Origin: an uncultured Eggerthellaceae bacterium
Lineage (GTDB): Bacteria > Actinomycetota > Coriobacteriia > Coriobacteriales > Eggerthellaceae
NCBI GenBank assembly: GCA_958454405.1
Contig: CAUEBO010000023.1
Coordinates: 1 to 37,987, forward strand
Direction of reading: 5' to 3'
DNA: 37,987 nt
A program made the translations under genes and the position numbers. The notes under the pieces were generated by a model that saw only the letters and a program-made list of their open reading frames with translations, was not told the DNA's origin and made no database searches. Below are positions 23,770-31,355 of this stretch, piece by piece (within the stretch, counting starts at the first letter, position 1; every line of letters begins with the position of its first letter).

Positions 23770-23811
23770 GAACGCCGCCGAACCGTGCAGGTTCGGCGGC
23801 GTTCCGCTTTT
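23770..23811. terminator. Strong intrinsic terminator after the FKBP gene
   Basis: Perfect 14-bp stem AACGCCGCCGAACC (23771-23784) and its complement (23790-23803) around loop GTGCA, followed by CCGCTTTTCT. It may also serve the convergent 57-residue gene, though that side has only an AAAA stretch. Confidence 0.85.
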
Positions 23812-23832
23812 CTCGGCATGCGCAGGCCGCGC

Positions 23833-24006
23833 CTAGCGCGCCGAGGGAAGCGCGCCGCGCTCGATGAGCCGGCACAAAGCGCTGCTCGCCTGCTCGCCGC
23901 CGATGCCCAACCGATCGAAGCGCCTCGCCAGCTCGAGGCAGTACGACAGATCCTCGAGCGGCAACGACGCCAACGCCGCCACGGCCCGCTCGTTCAACAT
24001 GCTCAT
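23833..24006 (-). CDS. 57-residue orphan protein
   Basis: Encodes MSMLNERAVAALASLP followed by LEDLSYCLELARRFDRLGIG and a short tail. It looks like three short helices, acidic then basic, with no membrane segment or zinc motif and no family I recognise. The reason to call it is translational: AAAGGAGG lies eight bases before ATG 24004-24006, one of the best ribosome sites in the window, and the frame ends just before the FKBP terminator. It is 120 bases downstream of the PucR-type regulator on the same strand, with a strong hairpin between. A small regulatory or adaptor protein is possible; the function is unknown. Confidence 0.6.
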   Translation of the reverse strand: MSMLNERAVAALASLPLEDLSYCLELARRFDRLGIGGEQASSALCRLIERGALPSAR

Positions 24007-24069
24007 GTCATCGACCTCCTTTCCTTCGCCGGTACCAGCATATCGGCGCGAAGGGCCGATCGGCTTGGA

Positions 24070-24107
24070 CGATGCGACAAAACGCCCCCTGCCGTCTTGT
24101 CGCATCG
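24070..24107. repeat. 11-bp inverted repeat between the regulator and the orphan gene
   Basis: Arms CGATGCGACAA (24070-24080) and TTGTCGCATCG (24097-24107) are perfect, and ACG/CGT inside can extend the stem. It begins 20 bases beyond the PucR-type stop codon. There is no T-run, so it is not a classic terminator; it may be an operator, an mRNA 3' end or a processing site. Confidence 0.7.
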
Positions 24108-24126
24108 GACGAAACCGCGAAGGGCG

Positions 24127-25275
24127 TTAAGGCGCGAGGAAGACGAGGGCCAGAAAGCGCGCGAGCTCGCGGTCGGTGGCCTCGGGCATCCCGACGACCC
24201 CCTTCAGCTTGCGCAACCGGTAGCGGACGGTGTTGGGATGCTGGTAGAGCATCTCGGAAGCGGCGCGCACGTCTCCGGCCGCGCGTGCGAACGCTTCGGC
24301 GGTGGGAAGCAGCTCGGCGTCGTTCTCGGCGTCGTGCGCCTCGATGAGGCGGCGCTGCTGGACGCAGATGCGCGAGAACAGCCGGTCGGCGCTCGCCGCA
24401 GCCCCGAACGCGCGCTCTCCGAGGTCGCGCCACCGCACGGTCGCCGCCGGACCGCCGGCGGCGCAGTCGAGGGCCGCGAGCGCCTGGCGGATGGCAAGGT
24501 CGCCGTCGGAGAGCGGCACCTCCTCGCTCACGCCCACATGCATCAAGCCCATGGCCTCGATGGCCGAGACGAGGGCGGCTTCCGATCTCGCCTGGCCGTC
24601 GATGGGGGGCCGGGCATAGGACGCGAACGCGAGCAGGCGATCGTGATGGCGCAGCGCACAGGCCGTCTCGACGCTGCCCCACGTCTGTTTGAACGATGAG
24701 ACGATGCCGGAGAGCCCGTCCAGGGAAGCGTAGAGCGAGCATTCGTCTGCGCCGCTCGGGCGCACGGCGACGCATTGCAGCGCCGCGCCGGTGGCATGGG
24801 CCACGTTGTACAGCGCGGCGCGCACGTCGGCGGGTCCGCGCGAAGACAAGAGGCCGTCGACGAGCCTCCCCTTGTCGGACTGCTCCTTGTCGCGTCGAAT
24901 GAGATCGAGGGCCTGGTAGGCGATGACCTCATGGTAGTCGCCCTCGTAGACGAACACCGGGACGCCCACGTCGGAGCTGGCCGCAAGGACGCGCGGGCCG
25001 ACGGAGGCGTACATAGTCTTGACGGCCACGGCGGACACGTTGCGCTCGAGCATCGCGAGCAGCGACGCCTCGGCCAAGGCGGGATCTTCGCGCGCGAACC
25101 CGAGGTTCGACACGATGAACTCGCCCGGCAGGAAATCGGAGTACGCCGCCTCGTCGGGCCCGTGGTCGAGGATGCCGACGTTGACCACCCGACGGGCGGC
25201 ATGCCCCGGACAGGGGGCAGCGAGCCGCACCTGCCTGAACGCAGGAAGCGCGATGATGTCGGCCACGGTGATCAC
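24127..25275 (-). CDS. PucR-type transcriptional regulator
   Basis: 382 residues. The N-terminal PucR domain starts MITVADIIALPAFRQVRL and carries the usual NVGILDHG and FLPGEFIVSNL (about 30-60). The C-terminal helix-turn-helix of the PucR/CdaR class is in AASEMLYQHPNTVRYRLRKL (about 340-360). Start GTG 25273-25275 has a GGAGGGGAGGG site directly upstream; longer frames read into hairpin-rich noncoding DNA. Such regulators often control nitrogen-compound use, and this one lies on the same strand 376 bases below the glutamate synthase operon, so it may sense nitrogen state. Its targets are not shown by the sequence. Confidence 0.88.
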   Translation of the reverse strand: MITVADIIALPAFRQVRLAAPCPGHAARRVVNVGILDHGPDEAAYSDFLPGEFIVSNLGFAREDPALAEASLLAMLERNVSAVAVKTMYASVGPRVLAASSDVGVPVFVYEGDYHEVIAYQALDLIRRDKEQSDKGRLVDGLLSSRGPADVRAALYNVAHATGAALQCVAVRPSGADECSLYASLDGLSGIVSSFKQTWGSVETACALRHHDRLLAFASYARPPIDGQARSEAALVSAIEAMGLMHVGVSEEVPLSDGDLAIRQALAALDCAAGGPAATVRWRDLGERAFGAAASADRLFSRICVQQRRLIEAHDAENDAELLPTAEAFARAAGDVRAASEMLYQHPNTVRYRLRKLKGVVGMPEATDRELARFLALVFLAP

Positions 25276-25315
25276 GATGCCCTCCCCTCCGCCGTCACGC
25301 TCGACGACGCCCTGC

Positions 25316-25344
25316 ATCATACGACGGGCGGCGGCGGGAGTCCA
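25316..25344 (-). promoter_or_regulatory. Promoter of the PucR-type gene
   Basis: Minus-strand TGGACT (plus 25339-25344) and TATGAT (plus 25316-25321) with 17 bp between. It gives a leader of about 34 bases before the GTG start. Confidence 0.55.
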
Positions 25345-25392
25345 GCGCACGCGCCGCGCAGGCAAAATCAGGCGAAAGCGAAGCGGTTCGCC

Positions 25393-25475
25393 CCTGCGGG
25401 CGAAGCCCGCAGGAGGGGCGCGCAGGTTGGACGGGATGAGAGCGGAGCGATGCATCCCTGCGGGCTTCGCCCGCA
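25393..25475. repeat. Pair of mutually complementary hairpins
   Basis: Hairpin one, CCTGCGGGC-GAA-GCCCGCAGG (25393-25413), and hairpin two, TGCGGGC-TTC-GCCCGCA (25459-25475), are each self-complementary and reverse complements of each other through GCGGGC-GAA-GCCCGC. They can fold separately or pair together, as REP-type elements do. Confidence 0.7.
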
Positions 25476-25537
25476 CATTCGCGCACAGGTTGGCGCAGCA
25501 AGTCAGCGAGAAGCGCCCCGGTGCCGGAGATCGTGGG

Positions 25538-25582
25538 GATGGCGGAGGCGTGGCGTGCCTTGGCACGCGAGCCTCCGGCATC
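25538..25582. repeat. 45-bp imperfect hairpin
   Basis: An outer stem of 12 bp with one mismatch (GATGGCGGAGGC with GCCTCCGGCATC) encloses a perfect inner stem GCGTGCC-TT-GGCACGC. Located between the glutamate synthase operon and the PucR-type gene. Confidence 0.7.
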
Positions 25583-25622
25583 GCCGCGAGATCCGGTGCT
25601 GGGGCACTTCGCAGCGTCGGCC

Positions 25623-25652
25623 GGTGCCGGCGGCTGGCAAGCCGTCGGCACC
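25623..25652. repeat. 13-bp hairpin at the stop codon of the last glutamate synthase gene
   Basis: GGTGCCGGCGGCT (25623-25635) pairs with AGCCGTCGGCACC (25640-25652) with one G-T type mismatch and a GGCA loop. It shares its last base with the TAG. No T-run follows on the minus strand, so it is more likely a 3' end stabiliser or a factor-dependent terminator aid. Confidence 0.6.
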
Positions 25653-26443
25653 TAGTTGGCGTACATGCTGGCGTAGGGACGCGACGACGCCGGCTTCAGG
25701 CGGAAGAAACCCGCTCCCGTGGCCTCGACAGGCGCGTCGAGCTCAGCGGCGAAGCAGTCGTTGTAGCGGCCGAGCAGCGTGCTCAGCACGGCCCGATCCT
25801 GTGCGTCGACAGGTTCTTGCACGAGGCCGGACGGGATGCCCCCGTCGGCTATCTCGTGCTTGAGGTACATCACGCCGCCGTGCATGCCGGTGGCCAGGTA
25901 GGCTCCGGGCTTGCCAAGCAGGACGATGACGCCGCCGGCCATGTACTCCCCCAGAAAGCTCCCCGCATCGCCGCCGACGACGATGGCGGGGCAGTGGTTC
26001 TCGAACTGCTTCATGTGGATGCCGACGCGCCAGCCGCACCCGTCGCGCACGAATATCTGCCCTCCGCGCATGCCGTAGCCGGCCGCGTCCCCGCAACGGC
26101 CGTGCACGACGACGCACCCTTCGTTCATCGTGTTGCCGATCTGGTCCTGGGCGTTGCCGAACACCTCGATCTCGCCGCCGTCCATGTAGCAGGCCATGTC
26201 GTTGCCGGGCACGCCGTGGATCTTGAGCGTTTTGCCTGCAGGCATGCCGCAGCCCAGATAGCGCTGGGCGAACGCTTCGCGTATCTCCACGACGTCGGCT
26301 ACGCGCAGGGCCTCCCGCACGATCTCGTTCGCCTCGGTGAAATGGTCCGTGCCGAGCCTGACGGCGACGGCCCCGTCTCCGATGCGCTCGATCGCGCGAC
26401 CGCCGGCCTCTCCGGGCCGCGCCTCGCAAGCCTCGTTCGTCAT
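25652..26443 (-). CDS. Glutamate synthase GXGXG domain protein (GltB3-type)
   Basis: 263 residues forming the right-handed beta-helix (GXGXG) domain that is the C-terminal part of ordinary large glutamate synthase subunits and here is a separate protein. Repeating glycine-rich turns are visible: KIHGVPGNDMACYMDGGEIEV, CVVVHGRCGDAAGYGMRGGQIFV, AIVVGGDAGSFLGEYMAGGVIVLL and AYLATGMHGGVMYL. Start ATG 26441-26443 has AAGGAG five bases upstream and overlaps the previous stop as ATGA. It is the last gene of the five-gene operon and would serve as the scaffold between the amidotransferase and the synthase core (family knowledge). Confidence 0.92.
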   Translation of the reverse strand: MTNEACEARPGEAGGRAIERIGDGAVAVRLGTDHFTEANEIVREALRVADVVEIREAFAQRYLGCGMPAGKTLKIHGVPGNDMACYMDGGEIEVFGNAQDQIGNTMNEGCVVVHGRCGDAAGYGMRGGQIFVRDGCGWRVGIHMKQFENHCPAIVVGGDAGSFLGEYMAGGVIVLLGKPGAYLATGMHGGVMYLKHEIADGGIPSGLVQEPVDAQDRAVLSTLLGRYNDCFAAELDAPVEATGAGFFRLKPASSRPYASMYAN

Positions 26444-27798
26444 GCTCGCTCCTTCCATCCGCGCTCATCCCGATCAGACGGGTAGCAGGTATGCAGACGT
26501 TCCCAGCGCACGTCCGCCGGAAAGTCCATGTTGGCCGGCGCATCCGCGAACAGGTCAGCCGACAAAGAGGACAGCGGGGTGCCCTGCTCGATGACGGCCG
26601 TGTAGATGCCGGCGTTGGTCGGGCGGTTCAGCAGGATGTAGCCGAAGAGGCGGTCGTCCTTCGTCACGAACTTCGCGTACGAGTCGCCGTCGGCGACCAC
26701 CTGCACGTCGAAGCCCCCGTCATCGGGCGGGTTGATGAGGCCGGCCGTCAGAAGCGAGCTGTCGAAGAAATCGACGGCGTTCACCGCGAAATTCCCTTCG
26801 AAGGGCTCAGCCTCGGGACTGCCCGCCATGAACAGGCCGGCCGTCCTTCCCTGGCGCACGGCGTTCGGCCAGAGGGCGAGCGGCCGCTGCGACCCGTCCA
26901 GCAGATCGACGACCTGCGTCACGTCGCCGGCGGCGTACACGTCGGGCAGGCTCGTCCGCATATCGACTCCGCAGACGAGGCCCCGGCCCTGCTCGGCGCC
27001 CGCCGCCGCGGCCAACGCGGAGTTCGGCCTGACGCCGACCGCCGTCACCACGAAGTCGCACGAAAGCCCGTCGCCGTTCGTGAGGACGGCGCCGTCCACC
27101 CGGTCGCCTTCGCCGAGCAGCCTGCCGACGGACACCCCCGGCATGCAGGTTATGCCATGCTTGAACAGAAAGCCCGCGAGCACCTGGGCCCCCTGTGCAT
27201 CGAGCACGGCGGGCAGTATCCGCGGCGCGAGTTCGAGGACGACGACGTCGTCCACATGGTGGCTGAGCGCTTCGGCCGCCTTGAGGCCGATGAGCCCCGC
27301 GCCTATGACGAGCGCCCGTGACGCGCGGCCCTCCGCATGGGCCCGCTCGGACGCTTCGAGCGCCTCGCGCCAGGCCCCCAGCGCATCGTCGAGCGTGAGG
27401 AACGCGTGCACGTTCGACTTGCCGTCCAACCCTTCGATGGGCGGGACGAAGGGAGCGCTGCCGGTTGCGACGAGGCAGGTTCCATAGGATATCCGCGTGC
27501 CGTCCTTCAGTTCGACGGCATGGCTTTCGGCATCAAGGGAAACCGCCTCGCAGGAAGGCCCGAGCAGCGTCTCGATGCCCATCCGCTCGTAGAAGCCGTC
27601 CTCTCGAAACCTCATGCGATCCTCGGTGGTCTTGCCCTCGACCAGATACGAGATGAGCGGGCGGCCGTACGCGGCATGGGGCTCGTCGCCCACGATGGTG
27701 ATGGAGCCTTCGGCGTCGACGCGGCGGATGGCCTCCGCAGCCGACACGCCCGCTGCGGAATTGCCGATGATCAGGTAGTCGGTTGTCCGGCTCGCCAT
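26440..27798 (-). CDS. NAD(P)/FAD-dependent oxidoreductase of the glutamate synthase operon
   Basis: 452 residues with two Rossmann sites: FAD at YLIIGNSAAGVSAAEAI (8-24) and NAD(P) at ALVIGAGLIGLKAAEAL (162-178), plus VYAAGDV in the FAD-contacting loop near residue 285. It belongs to the NirB/rubredoxin-reductase-like pyridine nucleotide-disulfide superfamily and lacks the redox-active CxxC of disulfide reductases. It probably passes electrons between NAD(P)H and the neighbouring polyferredoxin, a job done by GltD in standard enzymes. ATG 27796-27798 lies one base after the preceding stop, and its own stop overlaps the next start, so all are coupled. The electron donor cannot be told from sequence. 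Confidence 0.88.
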   Translation of the reverse strand: MASRTTDYLIIGNSAAGVSAAEAIRRVDAEGSITIVGDEPHAAYGRPLISYLVEGKTTEDRMRFREDGFYERMGIETLLGPSCEAVSLDAESHAVELKDGTRISYGTCLVATGSAPFVPPIEGLDGKSNVHAFLTLDDALGAWREALEASERAHAEGRASRALVIGAGLIGLKAAEALSHHVDDVVVLELAPRILPAVLDAQGAQVLAGFLFKHGITCMPGVSVGRLLGEGDRVDGAVLTNGDGLSCDFVVTAVGVRPNSALAAAAGAEQGRGLVCGVDMRTSLPDVYAAGDVTQVVDLLDGSQRPLALWPNAVRQGRTAGLFMAGSPEAEPFEGNFAVNAVDFFDSSLLTAGLINPPDDGGFDVQVVADGDSYAKFVTKDDRLFGYILLNRPTNAGIYTAVIEQGTPLSSLSADLFADAPANMDFPADVRWERLHTCYPSDRDERGWKERA

Positions 27799-27799
27799 G

Positions 27800-28270
27800 C
27801 TAGCAGCCCTCGCTTTCCACGTAGATGAGCGCGCGGTTCGGGCACGCTTCGACGCAGCTCGGCTCTCCCGGCTCGCCGCAGCCGTCTCCGCACAGATCGC
27901 ACTTGTAGGCGATTTCCTTCTCTACCGCCTCCTCGATGGCGACGCAGCCGAACGGGCACATCGACACGCAGGTGCGGCAGCCGACGCACTTGCGCGGATC
28001 GGAGGTGACGACGCCTGTTGCGGGGTTCTTCCTCATGGCGCCCGAGATGCACCCCTCCACGCACTTGGGCTGGGCGCAGTGGCGGCAGTTGACCGCCACC
28101 GACAGCATCGCGCCGCCTTCGACGCGCACGCGGTTCTGCGGCTCGGGGAACTCGCATAGGTACGCCTTCACTGTATCGCCGCTTTTCGAGTGGAACGTCT
28201 TGCAGGCGACCTCGCAGCGCCTGCAGTCGATGCACCAGTGTTCGATCGCGTAGATTCGCTTCATTCCCAT
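27800..28270 (-). CDS. Four-cluster ferredoxin subunit (HycB/DmsB-like)
   Basis: 156 residues with four cysteine groups: CIDCRRCEVAC, CRHCAQPKCVEGC, CVGCRTCVSMCP and CDLCGDGCGEPGEPSC-VEAC, each suited to one [4Fe-4S] cluster. This is the layout of electron-transfer subunits such as HycB and DmsB. There is no signal peptide, so it is cytoplasmic. In this operon it likely wires the FAD oxidoreductase to the FMN synthase core. The start is given as ATG 28268-28270, overlapping the upstream stop as TGATG with GGGAG before it. The ATG two codons later (28264) is equally possible and gives MKRIYAIEH, the usual family beginning. Confidence 0.9.
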   Translation of the reverse strand: MGMKRIYAIEHWCIDCRRCEVACKTFHSKSGDTVKAYLCEFPEPQNRVRVEGGAMLSVAVNCRHCAQPKCVEGCISGAMRKNPATGVVTSDPRKCVGCRTCVSMCPFGCVAIEEAVEKEIAYKCDLCGDGCGEPGEPSCVEACPNRALIYVESEGC

Positions 28271-29775
28271 CACTCTCCCGCGTACTTCACGCCGAGGATC
28301 TCAAGCTCTTTTTCATTGAGGCCCACGCCGCGCAGCATGAGGCGGTTGCCGCGCAGGCTGTCGATGGCGTTGATGCCCATGCCGCCCATCATCTCCTGGA
28401 TCTCGTGGTTCCAGGCCCTGATGAGGTTGACCACGCGCTCGGCCCCGATCTCGGGGTTGAGGCGCTTCGTGAGCTCGGGCCGCTGCGTCGCGATGCCCCA
28501 GTTGCACCTGCCGCTCGCGCAGTCCTGGCACTGATGGCAGCCGAGCGCGATGATGGCGGCGCTTGCACAGTACACCGCATCGGCCCCGAGCGCGACGGCG
28601 CGCACGACGTCGGCGGACGAGCGCATGGAGCCGGCCGGCACCAGGCTCACCTTCGAGCGGATGCCCTCGTCGCGCAACCGCTGGTCGACCGCTGCGAGCG
28701 CGAGTTCGATGGGTATGCCCACGTTGTCGCGGATGCGCGTGGGCGCCGCGCCCGTGCCCCCTCGGAAGCCGTCGACGACGATGACGTCGGCACCGGCGCG
28801 CGCGATGCCCGAGGCGATGGCGGCGACGTTGTGCACCGCCGCGATCTTGACGGCCACGGGCTTCGTGTAAACGGTCGCCTCCTTGAGCGAGAAGATGAGC
28901 TGGCGCAGGTCCTCGATGGAGTAGATGTCGTGGTGCGGCGCGGGCGAGATGGCGTCGGTGCCCTGCGGTATCATGCGGGTGCGCGACACTTCTTCGTTGA
29001 TCTTCTCGCCCGGCAGGTGCCCGCCGATGCCCGGCTTGGCTCCTTGGCCGATCTTGATCTCGATCATGGCGCCTGCGTTCAAATAGCGGGTGTCCACGCC
29101 GAACCGGCCGCTGGCAACCTGCACGACGGCATGGTCTCCGTAGCGTTCGAGGTCCTTGTGCAGGCCGCCTTCTCCGGTGTTGAAGTAGGTGCCCAGCTCC
29201 TGGGCAGCCATGGCGAGCGATTTCTGCGCGTTGAGCGAGATGGAGCCGAAGCTCATGGCCGAGAACATGATGGGCACGTCGAGCTTGATCTGCGGCGGCA
29301 TTTTGGAGACCGTTCGATGGTCGCGCTCGTTCACCTTGAGCACGTCGGGGCGGCTGCCCAAGAACACGCGCGTCTCCATGGGCTCGCGCAAAGGATCGAT
29401 GGACGGGTTCGTGACCTGGCTTGCATTGAGCAGCAGATGATCCCAGTAGATGGGATAGTGCTGCGGGTTGCCCATGGACGAAAGCAGCACCGCGCCCGTT
29501 TGGGCCTGCTTGGCGATGTCCTGCATCGCGCCGAGCGTCCAGTTGTTCGAGCCGTTGCCCACCTGCGGCCACTTCGAGATGGCGAGCGCCTGCGTCGGGC
29601 ACATGACCACGCAGCGCTGGCAGTTCACGCAGCGCGCGTGGTCGGCCGTCACCCGGCCGAGCTCCTCATCGACCGCATGCACCTCGTTGCTGCACGAGCG
29701 CTCGCAGACTCCGCACTGCACGCAGAGATCGGGATCGCGCAGGACCTTGTAGCGAGGAAGCAGGTAATCGAGCAT
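28270..29775 (-). CDS. Glutamate synthase FMN domain with N-terminal ferredoxin (GltB2-type)
   Basis: 501 residues. Two [4Fe-4S] motifs lie at Cys18-21-24-28 and Cys49-52-55-59. The synthase barrel follows, which converts 2-oxoglutarate plus ammonia to glutamate using FMN; marks are SAMSFGSISLNAQKS, NTGEGGLHKDL, IKIGQGAKPGIGGHLPG and DGFRGGTGAAP. LGCHQCQDCASGRC near residue 412 supplies the [3Fe-4S] cysteines. The built-in ferredoxin is typical of archaeal-type split enzymes. ATG 29773-29775 has GGAGG nine bases upstream. It is the catalytic centre of the operon, fed by the amidotransferase encoded just before. Confidence 0.95.
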   Translation of the reverse strand: MLDYLLPRYKVLRDPDLCVQCGVCERSCSNEVHAVDEELGRVTADHARCVNCQRCVVMCPTQALAISKWPQVGNGSNNWTLGAMQDIAKQAQTGAVLLSSMGNPQHYPIYWDHLLLNASQVTNPSIDPLREPMETRVFLGSRPDVLKVNERDHRTVSKMPPQIKLDVPIMFSAMSFGSISLNAQKSLAMAAQELGTYFNTGEGGLHKDLERYGDHAVVQVASGRFGVDTRYLNAGAMIEIKIGQGAKPGIGGHLPGEKINEEVSRTRMIPQGTDAISPAPHHDIYSIEDLRQLIFSLKEATVYTKPVAVKIAAVHNVAAIASGIARAGADVIVVDGFRGGTGAAPTRIRDNVGIPIELALAAVDQRLRDEGIRSKVSLVPAGSMRSSADVVRAVALGADAVYCASAAIIALGCHQCQDCASGRCNWGIATQRPELTKRLNPEIGAERVVNLIRAWNHEIQEMMGGMGINAIDSLRGNRLMLRGVGLNEKELEILGVKYAGE

Positions 29776-29778
29776 GGC

Positions 29779-30984
29779 CTATGCCTCCTTCTTCTTGTGC
29801 TCCGACGGCATCACCCCGGTGATCTGCGCATGAAGCTTGTCCTTGGCCGGACGGTTCTCGGCGGATTCCAGCTTCTTGCGCGCGGCCACCTCGTCGAGCT
29901 GCACGACGAACGGCACGCCGCCGTCGATGGAGCGGACGTTTTCAACCTCGGGACACACGATCTCGATGGCGGCCTGCTCGGAGGCGAGGTAGACCATGCG
30001 GCCCTTCTCCCCCGCCATGAGCGCGCGCAGCTTGAGGCGGTCGTTGAGGGCGAGCAGCCCCTCGTCCGAGCCGAGGATGACAGACATAGGCCCGTTGATC
30101 AGGGCGCTCGAGTACACGCAGCGCAGCGCCGTTTCGAACGCCGCGCGCTCGGGCTCCATCGCGTCGATCTCGTCCCATGCGCTCGCCGTCATGATGTGCG
30201 CGGCCATCTCCTGCGAGAAGCCGTGCCGGCGAACGAGCAGGTCGAACAGGTAGGTGATGACCTCGGTGTCGGTCTGCAGCGCGCAGTCGTAGCCGAACTG
30301 CTCGACGTAGCGGCGGTTCGCATCATAGCTGGATATCTCGCCGTTGTGCACGATGGACCAGTTGAGCAGCGTGAACGGGTGCGCGCCGCCCCACCAGCCG
30401 GGCGTGTTCGTGGGAAAACGCCCGTGCGCCGTCCACAGCCACGCATCGTAGTCTTCGATGCGGTAGAACGCGCCGATGTCCTCAGGATAGCCCACGCCCT
30501 TGAACGCGCCCATGTTCTTGCCCGACGAGGCGACGAACGCCCCCGCGATGGCCGCGTTGATGTGGAACACGTGCTGCATGGTGTATTCGGCCTCGTCGAG
30601 GCCGCTCATGCCGAGCTTCACCGGATGCGGCGCCAGGAAGTAGCGCCATATGTCGGGAGGGTTCCGGATGGACTTCACCGGCTCGGTGGGAATGCGCTCC
30701 TGCTTCTCGCTCGTGAAGTGGAGATCGAGGTAGCGCTCGGTTTCGTCGCGAGCGTCCTTGCTCTCGTACATGATGTGGAACGCGTACAGGTCGGCGTACT
30801 CGGGGTAGATGCCGTACGCCGCGAAGCCCCCGCCCAGCCCGTTGCTGCGATCGTGCATGAGCGCAATGGACTTCAGGATGTCGCCGCCGTCATGGCGCGC
30901 TCCGCTGCGATCCATGATCCCGGCGATAGCGCATCCGGAAGGGATGCGGACGGCGCCTTCGCGCAGGCTGTGACGCTGTGGCAT
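29779..30984 (-). CDS. Glutamate synthase class II glutamine amidotransferase domain (GltB1-type)
   Basis: 401 residues. Releases ammonia from glutamine for the synthase core. The N-terminal nucleophile should be Cys18 in IPSGCAIAGIMDRSG, implying removal of a 17-residue leader, as occurs in class II amidotransferases. Conserved stretches are AHGRFPTNT, NWSIVHNGEISSYDANRRY and LQTDTEVITYLFD. Start ATG 30982-30984 has GAGGAG seven bases upstream. The first gene of the operon, with a gene-free 371-base upstream region. The usual second residue after Cys is Gly; here it is Ala, a small departure that should be noted. Confidence 0.93.
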   Translation of the reverse strand: MPQRHSLREGAVRIPSGCAIAGIMDRSGARHDGGDILKSIALMHDRSNGLGGGFAAYGIYPEYADLYAFHIMYESKDARDETERYLDLHFTSEKQERIPTEPVKSIRNPPDIWRYFLAPHPVKLGMSGLDEAEYTMQHVFHINAAIAGAFVASSGKNMGAFKGVGYPEDIGAFYRIEDYDAWLWTAHGRFPTNTPGWWGGAHPFTLLNWSIVHNGEISSYDANRRYVEQFGYDCALQTDTEVITYLFDLLVRRHGFSQEMAAHIMTASAWDEIDAMEPERAAFETALRCVYSSALINGPMSVILGSDEGLLALNDRLKLRALMAGEKGRMVYLASEQAAIEIVCPEVENVRSIDGGVPFVVQLDEVAARKKLESAENRPAKDKLHAQITGVMPSEHKKKEA

Positions 30985-31355
30985 GTTCACACTCCTCGTC
31001 TTGTCGTGCCTTCGCCGCGCACCGGCCGCGCGGTTCTCGAATCGGCAGCCGTGCCTCGGCAGATGCGCGCGCCGCATTGCCTTGCACGGGAAGATGCGGG
31101 CGCCCTGCGCCCTCGTCTTCGAAGGGGGCGGCACGGGAGGTCCTGGTCGGCGCCGTCCTTCGTTGCAACACCGGCGTAGAGCTTCCAGGTCGCAACGCTG
31201 TCAACGAGGGCGCAAGGCACCCGCATCCTGCGATGCCCCCCAGTCTACGCCGCCATTGTTTCGGCCTCGTATGGAGCAGGTTTCCAGCTTGTTACGGGTT
31301 GCCGGACTGCGTCCCGCGCCCCAGGCGGACGCGGCGGGAACGACCGGCGAGCCCG
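30985..31355. other. Gene-free leader region of the glutamate synthase operon
   Basis: 371 bases with no supported gene on either strand. On the minus strand a perfect TTGACA (plus 31199-31204) is the only good -35, but no good -10 stands 16-18 bases downstream (CTCTAC/TCTACG). CGTTGC (31161-31166) and GCAACG (31191-31196) form an inverted repeat over that region, and GCATC/GATGC (31223-31236) a small hairpin. A long leader with regulation is possible; I see no known riboswitch. Confidence 0.5.

Larger units (their letters stand above)
25276..25651. other. Hairpin-rich gap between the glutamate synthase operon and the PucR-type gene
   Basis: No gene is supported. The gap holds the regulator promoter at one end and four hairpins listed separately, among them two complementary GCGGGC hairpins about 65 bp apart, a 45-bp imperfect hairpin and one touching the gltB3-type stop codon. 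The pattern looks like an RNA processing or termination region, or old repeat elements. Confidence 0.6.

Noticed and set aside
28405..31179. 924-codon plus-strand open frame opposite the glutamate synthase genes
   Set aside because: Antisense shadow of two well-identified enzymes; no motif or start signal.
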